Of a stretch of DNA of 64,000 nt, positions 58,188 to 64,000 are shown piece by piece (within the stretch, counting starts at the first letter, position 1; each line of letters begins with the position of its first letter). Location: NCBI GenBank assembly GCA_024509875.1, contig JAMPIV010012195.1, positions 1 through 64,000 on the forward strand. Direction: 5' to 3'. Origin of the DNA: Oreohelix idahoensis. Lineage: Eukaryota; Mollusca; Gastropoda; Stylommatophora; Oreohelicidae. Position numbers and translations under genes: made by a program. Below the pieces are notes generated by a model. That model made no database searches and had not been told where the DNA came from. It saw nothing but the letters and a program-made list of their open reading frames with translations.

Positions 58188-61100
58188 CTACTTTGAGTTG
58201 TGGTCACCCACTTCCCGCTCTTCCTGCTGCTGTTGCGCATGACGGGAGGGGTTCTTTAATTCTACATAAGGGTCTTGTTAATGATACTCCGGTCTCACTA
58301 CTTTTCGATTCCGGATGCACCACTATTGGTGTTAGACAATCGCTTGTAGATCCATCTTGTGCTACAGGAAGGGTTATTAAATGTGTCACATTTGGCGGCA
58401 CTCTAGAAAAATATCCTACTGCTGTAATTCGCATTGCCACTCCTTTCTTTACTGGAGATGTGCATGCTTGTCTCTTACCTAATCCTATTGCGGACCTTAT
58501 TATTGGTCGTATTCACGGAGTTAGGGAGTGTACCCCACAGCAGATTGCTGCTTGGGAAGATAATAACATGCAAGCTACAAATGCAGTAGTTACAAGAGCA
58601 CAAGCTCTACAAACACCCGAAACTTCACTGAATAGTGATAATGAAGTTGATAGCCAAGATAGTCACTTAGTAATCACTCGTGACTCTTTCATAAAATTGC
58701 AAGAAAAAGATCCTTCTTTAAAAAAATTCTTCGTTCTTGCGAAGAAAGGTGATCCGAATCAGGATACAAATAGAAAATCTTGGATTGCAATGAGAAACGG
58801 CGTACTTGTACGTATGGTACAAGATTCGACTACGTCGGCACATTCGCAAATTCTTGTTCCCAAGAGCATGAGAGTGCAAATATTACAACATGCTCATGAC
58901 TCGCAATGTGCCGGACATATGGGTTTTGCCCGTACGAAGTCGAGAGTCCTTGCGGCTTTCTTTTGGCCTTTTGTCAATAAGGACATTCGTATTTACTGCC
59001 GATCATGCAAGGTATGTCAGGAGGTCAAATCTAGAGGACCACGACATGCTGCGCCTATCCAGGCTGCTGACATTCCTATTCGGCCGTTTCAGAAAATGGC
59101 CATAGATATTATTGGCCCTTTTAAGGTCAAGTCGGCCAGAGGACATCAGTTTATCCTTACATGTGTCGATATGTGCACACGTTGTCCAGAGGCTATTCCT
59201 CTTAAGAGCATATCTACTACAGATATCGCAGATGCTCTTTGGTTGATATTTTCTCGCTTGGGGTTCCCCAGAGAAATATTGTCAGACCATGGCACTCAAC
59301 TCATATCTGACACTATGTCACAGGTAATGTCTACCTTACATATTGAACGATCTCTCAGTAGTATCTACCATCCTATGTCTAATGGGTTAGTTGAGCGTCT
59401 GAATAGAACGCTCAAGACTTTGCTTGGTAAGATAACTGAAGATCATCCTCAAGATTGGGACAGGGTTTTACCCGCGGCTCTCTTTGCCTATAGAGAAGTC
59501 CCTAATGAACACACAGGATTTTCTCCCTTCGAACTTGTCTTTGGCGCGCGTCCACGCGGCCCTATGTCTTTATTACACGATCTCATCACTGCCGATGATA
59601 TTAGCGATGAAACTCAATCCTCATATGAGTATGTCATTGCTCTTAGACAAAAGATCATTGAGGCATGTAAGCTAGCAACTGCTTCATCAGAAATTGCTAA
59701 AGAGAAGGCAAGACAGTTTGCTAACAAGAATAGATGTCTACGACAACTTTGTCCAGGTGACAAAGCATTCGTCCTACTCCCCAGTAGGGAAAATAGACTT
59801 CTTATTGCATGGAAAGGTCCGTATGCAATAGTCTCTCGGATTTCCGATGTTGACTATGTGGTCGATATTGATGGAAAGCATAAAACTTTCCACATAAACA
59901 TGCTTTCGGAATTTCACGAACGTCCGGACTATTTGCTGCCTATTTTCCAGGCAACGGATGATGCTCCTGCACCTCACGGTCATTATTCATCCCTGTCTGT
60001 CATACAGGATGAGGAATCTACCTTCTCAGATGTCAATCTTCCCCTTCCAGTGGTTCCATTACATTCTACGGAATCTTGGAAAAACGTTTCTGTTTCTCCT
60101 AATCTTTCTGGTGACGAACATCGACAAGTCTCGTCGATGTTACAAACATTTCAGGATGTTCTCACTGACATTCCTGGACACACAGATGTCATAGAACATG
60201 ACATAATTCTTACCGACAATAATCCAATTAGGGTTAGGCCTTATCCTATTCCTATACACTTTCAGTCGCAAGTGGAAAAGGAATTGGATGAAATGATTCA
60301 ATTAAATATAATTGAACCATCGACTTCACCATATTCTTCTTCCATGGTTATTGTCCGGAAGAAGGATAAGAACATACGAATTTGTGTTGATTATCGCAAA
60401 TTGAATCAGGTCACAAAGTTCGATGCTGAACCGATGCCTTTGTTAGAAGATCTACTGATTAGACTTTCTAATTCTAGATTCTTCACTAAACTTGACTTGT
60501 CTAAAGGTTATTGGCAAGTGCCTTTAGCAGAGCATGCCAAACCTCTTACTGCTTTTTCTACACCTAGGGGTCTATTTCAATGGAATGTTATGCCTTTTGG
60601 TCTCATGAACGCCCCTGCCACTTTCGTTCGCATGATGCGTCGAATTCTGTCACATCGTTCGGATGTCATCGCATACTTAGATGACATCTGTCTCTTCAGT
60701 GATACCTGGGAAGATCACTATTTAGGGTTATATGACTTACTCTCCACTCTACGTGAGAATAATTTGACAGCGAAACCTTCTAAAGCTTTTGTTGGTTTTG
60801 GTGAAATCTCTTTCCTGGGTCATCGTGTCGGTCATGGTCTCTTGAAGACAGAAGACCACAATACTTCCAAAATACTGAACATCTCTGTTCCTAAAACGAA
60901 GAAACAAGTTAGGAGTCTCTTAGGTTTAATTCAATTTTATGGGAGATTTATTCCAAATTTATCTTCGATCATGGCACCTCTCTCAACATTGTTGAAGAAA
61001 GGTTCGCCTAATCTGGTCCGTTGGTCTGAAGAATGCCAATCTTCACTAGACCAAATCAAGAATATATTTTCTTCTCCTCCCATCTTAAGATTACCTACTC

Positions 61101-61489
61101 TTGATAGGACTTTTGTTCTTCGGAGTGATGCTTCATCCACTGGGATTGGAGCAGCACTGATGCAAGAATATGCAAATACTCTGCATCCTGTTATGTACAT
61201 TTCTAGAAAACTAAATGCGGCAGAGAGGAACTACTCGGTTTTAGACCGTGAGTTGTTAGCGATGGTTTGGTCAATTCTAAAGCTACAAAGATTCCTCCTG
61301 GGCGCACATTTCATTCTAGAGACTGATCAGAAAGCTCTTACAGCTATTCAGACTAAGAATTTGAAGAGTTCGAGATCCACTCGATATGCTATAGCTCTTC
61401 AACCTTTTCACTTCACGGTACGAGCTATCCGTGGTGCGGATAATGTGATGGCTGACATTTTGTCTAGATGCCCACATGACTCCAACTAA
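58022..61489 (+). CDS. pol: Pol polyprotein: protease, integrase, reverse transcriptase, RNase H
   Basis: Likely expressed by frameshift from gag; residue numbers here count from the TTG at 58193. Just upstream is a Zn-ribbon-like KCPQCST ... LSCGHP. Protease: LLFDSGCTT (D39). Integrase: H235, H242, C272, C275, then D305 (AIDIIGP), D365 (LSDHGTQ), E401 (NGLVERLN), spacing DD35E, and a GPY module (WKGPYAIV, 540-547). RT: CVDYRKLNQ (731-739), KLDLSKGYW (D768), YLDD (828-831). RNase H: RSDASSTGIG (D979), E1020, D1045, GADNVMADIL. All catalytic residues that I can recognise are present. Integrase precedes RT. The polyprotein would reverse-transcribe and integrate the element. Confidence 0.93.
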   Translation, partial: KKRYQQANAVQQETEGACNHVVDSKNFDAVTGSAFDFERANKCPQCSTLFEPGTITTLSCGHPLPALPAAVAHDGRGSLILHKGLVNDTPVSLLFDSGCTTIGVRQSLVDPSCATGRVIKCVTFGGTLEKYPTAVIRIATPFFTGDVHACLLPNPIADLIIGRIHGVRECTPQQIAAWEDNNMQATNAVVTRAQALQTPETSLNSDNEVDSQDSHLVITRDSFIKLQEKDPSLKKFFVLAKKGDPNQDTNRKSWIAMRNGVLVRMVQDSTTSAHSQILVPKSMRVQILQHAHDSQCAGHMGFARTKSRVLAAFFWPFVNKDIRIYCRSCKVCQEVKSRGPRHAAPIQAADIPIRPFQKMAIDIIGPFKVKSARGHQFILTCVDMCTRCPEAIPLKSISTTDIADALWLIFSRLGFPREILSDHGTQLISDTMSQVMSTLHIERSLSSIYHPMSNGLVERLNRTLKTLLGKITEDHPQDWDRVLPAALFAYREVPNEHTGFSPFELVFGARPRGPMSLLHDLITADDISDETQSSYEYVIALRQKIIEACKLATASSEIAKEKARQFANKNRCLRQLCPGDKAFVLLPSRENRLLIAWKGPYAIVSRISDVDYVVDIDGKHKTFHINMLSEFHERPDYLLPIFQATDDAPAPHGHYSSLSVIQDEESTFSDVNLPLPVVPLHSTESWKNVSVSPNLSGDEHRQVSSMLQTFQDVLTDIPGHTDVIEHDIILTDNNPIRVRPYPIPIHFQSQVEKELDEMIQLNIIEPSTSPYSSSMVIVRKKDKNIRICVDYRKLNQVTKFDAEPMPLLEDLLIRLSNSRFFTKLDLSKGYWQVPLAEHAKPLTAFSTPRGLFQWNVMPFGLMNAPATFVRMMRRILSHRSDVIAYLDDICLFSDTWEDHYLGLYDLLSTLRENNLTAKPSKAFVGFGEISFLGHRVGHGLLKTEDHNTSKILNISVPKTKKQVRSLLGLIQFYGRFIPNLSSIMAPLSTLLKKGSPNLVRWSEECQSSLDQIKNIFSSPPILRLPTLDRTFVLRSDASSTGIGAALMQEYANTLHPVMYISRKLNAAERNYSVLDRELLAMVWSILKLQRFLLGAHFILETDQKALTAIQTKNLKSSRSTRYAIALQPFHFTVRAIRGADNVMADILSRCPHDSN

Positions 61490-62240
61490 TACTTCTGTCC
61501 TATATTTCCATATATTACAGAGTCATAACACACCTATATTTCTACAATAGATTAGCACATCTGTACTTACTTTATATGTACACACTATCGTGCTTTGTTG
61601 TCATCTTCTTCTGTTCGTTTTTTTAAGATGATAGAGGAGGACTGAGTAGTTAATATAAGGGCCGTTAGTTTACTAAACAGCCACAATTATTAATAATGTA
61701 TTGTACCTTATGAAGCATATTAGTTATTAATTAGCATTATATTGCTTGTACTTTCTCAGAATGTCATTGTTGAGCTGAGGACTTACCTTACTAGTATCAA
61801 GCATGACGAGTTCTAGATTGTGTACTTACCCTCGGAATACCAGAGCATATGTCCTGGATCGTCATGTAGTTTAACTTTACTATGTACTTATGTCATTACA
61901 TGTCAAAGAATGTACTATTTAAATTTTCCTATCAGATTTGTACATCCATTTTTTAAAGACAATATTAGAGTATGCTGTTTAATGATGGTTATGGTAACTT
62001 GCATACGTATATTGTGTTTACATGCTAACGTGATGTGTGTTGGTGACACCTCCCCGATGTGAATATTTTTTGAGACATATTTATTTTTCTGTTGAGGTAT
62101 ATCCTCACCAGACACTCTATATTTAGCCTCATGTTAGGCAATTTAATTAATTATCAGCGCATAATTCGTGCGTTTTGAGCCGCTTATCGCATGCTCTTTG
62201 ATATTTAAAAAAAAAAATATGTTCCACATTTTTTTTTTAT
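61490..62240 (+). other. 3' untranslated region of the intact Gypsy element
   Basis: About 750 AT-rich bases between the pol stop and the polypurine tract. The frame at 61820-62062 shows no env-like signature, and I see no envelope gene. Confidence 0.7.
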
Positions 62241-62258
62241 CGGGAGGAGGTGGTGATA
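62241..62258 (+). other. Polypurine tract of the intact Gypsy element
   Basis: CGGGAGGAGGTGGTGATA directly precedes the 3' LTR. Confidence 0.75.
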
Positions 62259-63334
62259 TGTTGCGTGATAAATTCTCGCAACATCGTTTTATTACAATAT
62301 CTATTTTATAACGCAAGGGCAACCACTGCTTGAAATTTATAGTCACTTTTCTCGGTAAGCATTTGTCTTCCCGCGTTGGTATTGAATGCAGTTAAGTTTT
62401 GAGCTGTGGTCTTTTTGCGCTGGACTGCGCATGACTGGTCTTGTTTTTGGTCGATCGGTTTCCGCCCACCACTAGTGGAGTGAGCGATTTGAATGGCGAA
62501 AGAGATGCCTCGTTGAAGAGGGGATCTCCGCTATTTTTTGTTCTGTCAGGGATATGTAGTCCTCTTAATGGATATTTCGTTTATTCGAGATAATACCTCT
62601 AGTGTTTCCCACATGTCGGGAGGCGTGATATTTCTGTATTTCTTGAAAGCAAGGTAAATTGACTTTTTCATTAACTCTATCGATTTTGGGTCGTGAGCGA
62701 TTTCGATTCATAGCCTGTCTTCGAAAGTCGTCGTCACGAGATGTTTTCCCAGCTCACATGCCGCTGTATTGTACTGCATCGGTTGATGCATGATCCAAAG
62801 GACCATTACTTGCTACTTTGTTAAATGAACTAGGTTTGGAAAACCTTTATTATCTAGAGGATATTTTTGAGGACATTATTTATACTTCGGCAGACGTGTC
62901 TGTCTTGCTGAAGTCAGACTAAGGAGAGTGAACTGATCTCATACATCTGGTTATCTCCTGGCTGTTATAGAAAAGGATGGAGTTTTTCACCTGACTACAT
63001 TTACAGCACTATGAAATATAACATGCATCTGACTCATCATTGTAATGCTGTCTACCGTCTATTGCTGTATTGAATGTTGCTGTGATAATGACTGTTTGAT
63101 GTGCCTACATATTCGCGTAACCATTTTGTCACTGTGGCGTCCACAATAAATAATGAAGAAAAACGTCAACGGCTGTTTCAAGAATCATTGACTTTATACG
63201 TCGTGAGTTTACTGACGTCCTATGTGGATTGCCCTGTTATTTTTGTATGAACATTGTTTTGACTGAACACATCTGCACACTACACAAAACCAGACATGCG
63301 GATACCATCCATCATCATATGGCATCACGCATCA
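62259..63334 (+). repeat. 3' LTR of the intact Gypsy element
   Basis: Matches 54047-55123 except one T missing in a T run and one T/C change, as judged by eye. Confidence 0.95.
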
Positions 63335-63465
63335 GTGTGCCATACCCAACTCAACATCTACTCCTTAAATCTCCAATGTGTGCATACCCAACTCAACATC
63401 TATTCCTTAAATATACAGTGTGTGCCATACCCAACTCAACATCTATTCCTTAAATCTTCAATCCT
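63335..63465. repeat. 43-bp satellite array, right part
   Basis: Three more units of the 53694 array, starting with the TSD GTGTG. The second unit has a one-base deletion (GTGCATACCC). Confidence 0.92.
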
Positions 63466-63653
63466 TTTGTTATATTTTTTACACAATCACCCATTTAAGA
63501 AAGTGTGTATCTTTCCTGTTATCGTTTTCTGGTTCTCCATGTTTTCAGACCATACAATAATAAAAACTGATATATGAGTTGTAGGTTATTCTATTTTATT
63601 TCATTTTTTTGTGGGACTAATTTTCTTTTTATTTTCGTATATTTCTATTTTAC
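63466..63653. other. Short AT-rich spacer
   Basis: Nothing recognisable between the satellite and the LINE fragment. Confidence 0.6.
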
Positions 63654-64000
63654 GATGTCATCAAGGCATGTAAGGAGAGAACAAGAAAGTATTCAGTGGG
63701 GTACTGGAAGATGAGACTGGTCTATATTTCGGAGCTGGCATTTGCTGATGATGTTGCCCTGATTGCTAAATCAGAGGCACATCTCCAATCCAACCTGCAA
63801 GTCTGGAAGGAAGAGCTGGAGAAGAGAGGGATGGTCATAAGCAGCTCTAAAACAAAATCCATGGTGATATCACGAGAAGAAAGAAAACATCAGATTAAGC
63901 TGGGAGAACAGGTCCTGGAGCAGGTCGACCACATTAAATACCTCGGAGCTATTATAGACCGAAAGGGAGGCATCAAAGAAGAGTTGGCCACTCGAAAAGC
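63654..64000 (+). pseudogene. LINE family A reverse transcriptase fragment, cut by window end
   Basis: An open frame from GATGTCATC at 63654 to the window edge encodes DVIKACKERTRKYSVGYW, then LAFADDVALIAKSEAH and VMVISREERKHQIKLGEQ-like sequence, nearly identical to residues 218-330 of the 11989-13428 protein. The copy starts inside the RT, so it is 5'-truncated. The catalytic FADD is present. Its 3' end and TSD lie outside the window. Confidence 0.9.

Larger units (their letters stand above)
54047..63334 (+). mobile_element. Apparently intact Gmr1-order Gypsy retrotransposon
   Basis: LTRs of 1077 and 1076 bp (54047-55123, 62259-63334) with TG...CA ends, a perfect 5-bp TSD GTGTG (54042-54046, 63335-63339), a primer-site-like TGG, a polypurine tract, and two long intact frames: gag and pol. 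Pol order is protease, integrase, RT, RNase H. This order is known from Gmr1-like Ty3/Gypsy elements and differs from canonical Gypsy, where integrase is last. By eye the LTRs differ at only two places, so the insertion is very recent. Confidence 0.95.

Noticed and set aside
61820..62115. Envelope-like ORF after pol
   Set aside because: Only 80 residues, with no signal peptide plus transmembrane arrangement or cleavage motif; the element has no visible env gene.

Overview
The window is repeat-dense animal DNA, probably from an invertebrate. The signs are APE-type LINEs, mariner and Tc1 transposons, tRNA-derived SINEs, metazoan-type Ty3/Gypsy elements, a reverse-transcribed copy of an animal gene (CACYBP) and very long (TA)n tracts. 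I see no bacterial operon, no CRISPR array, no rRNA gene and no confidently intact host gene. The species cannot be fixed from sequence alone; a mollusc or arthropod would fit. Nearly every base belongs to a transposable element, a tandem repeat or a decayed remnant, and many insertions can be delimited exactly by their target-site duplications (TSDs).

Layout, left half. A decayed gene of an unnamed DDE-like family ('GEQG' family, minus strand) occupies 1-593 plus 9669-10354. It is split by a Gypsy-type LTR retrotransposon (594-9668, minus strand) that has gag, protease and integrase but no reverse transcriptase. Next comes a (TA)n tract split by a D34D mariner (11328-14708), itself split by a 5'-truncated LINE (11882-13901). 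A long dead LINE follows (14831-18630). A large repeat, 'copy A' (18681-26800), carries a truncated LINE, about 93 units of a 45-bp minisatellite and a tRNA-derived SINE.

Middle. A Gypsy integrase-tail remnant (26801-27866), featureless AT-rich DNA, and a second DDE-like element with an EHGE motif (zinc-finger exon near 31640, main ORF 33087-34508). Then a second copy of the GEQG gene (35693-37166) is followed, in the same order as the first, by (TA)n, the shared noncoding block and the 45-bp minisatellite (copy B, 38094-42745). Copy B contains a short retroposon and the CACYBP retrocopy.

Right half. A mariner delimited by matching terminal repeats (43558-50207) contains a MITE and a 5-kb LTR-like insertion. 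Then a Tc1 relic with an adjoining LINE fragment, a tRNA-type SINE head, a 43-bp satellite, and inside that satellite an apparently intact, very young Gypsy element (54047-63334). Its pol order is protease-integrase-RT-RNase H, as known for Gmr1-like elements. The window ends inside another LINE copy.

The most interesting points are: the intact Gmr1-order element with a probable -1 gag/pol frameshift; its RT-less relative at the left; the colinear GEQG gene/(TA)n/minisatellite repeat that looks like one large undescribed transposon; and the shared GD...CxxC...GE signature of the two DDE-like families.
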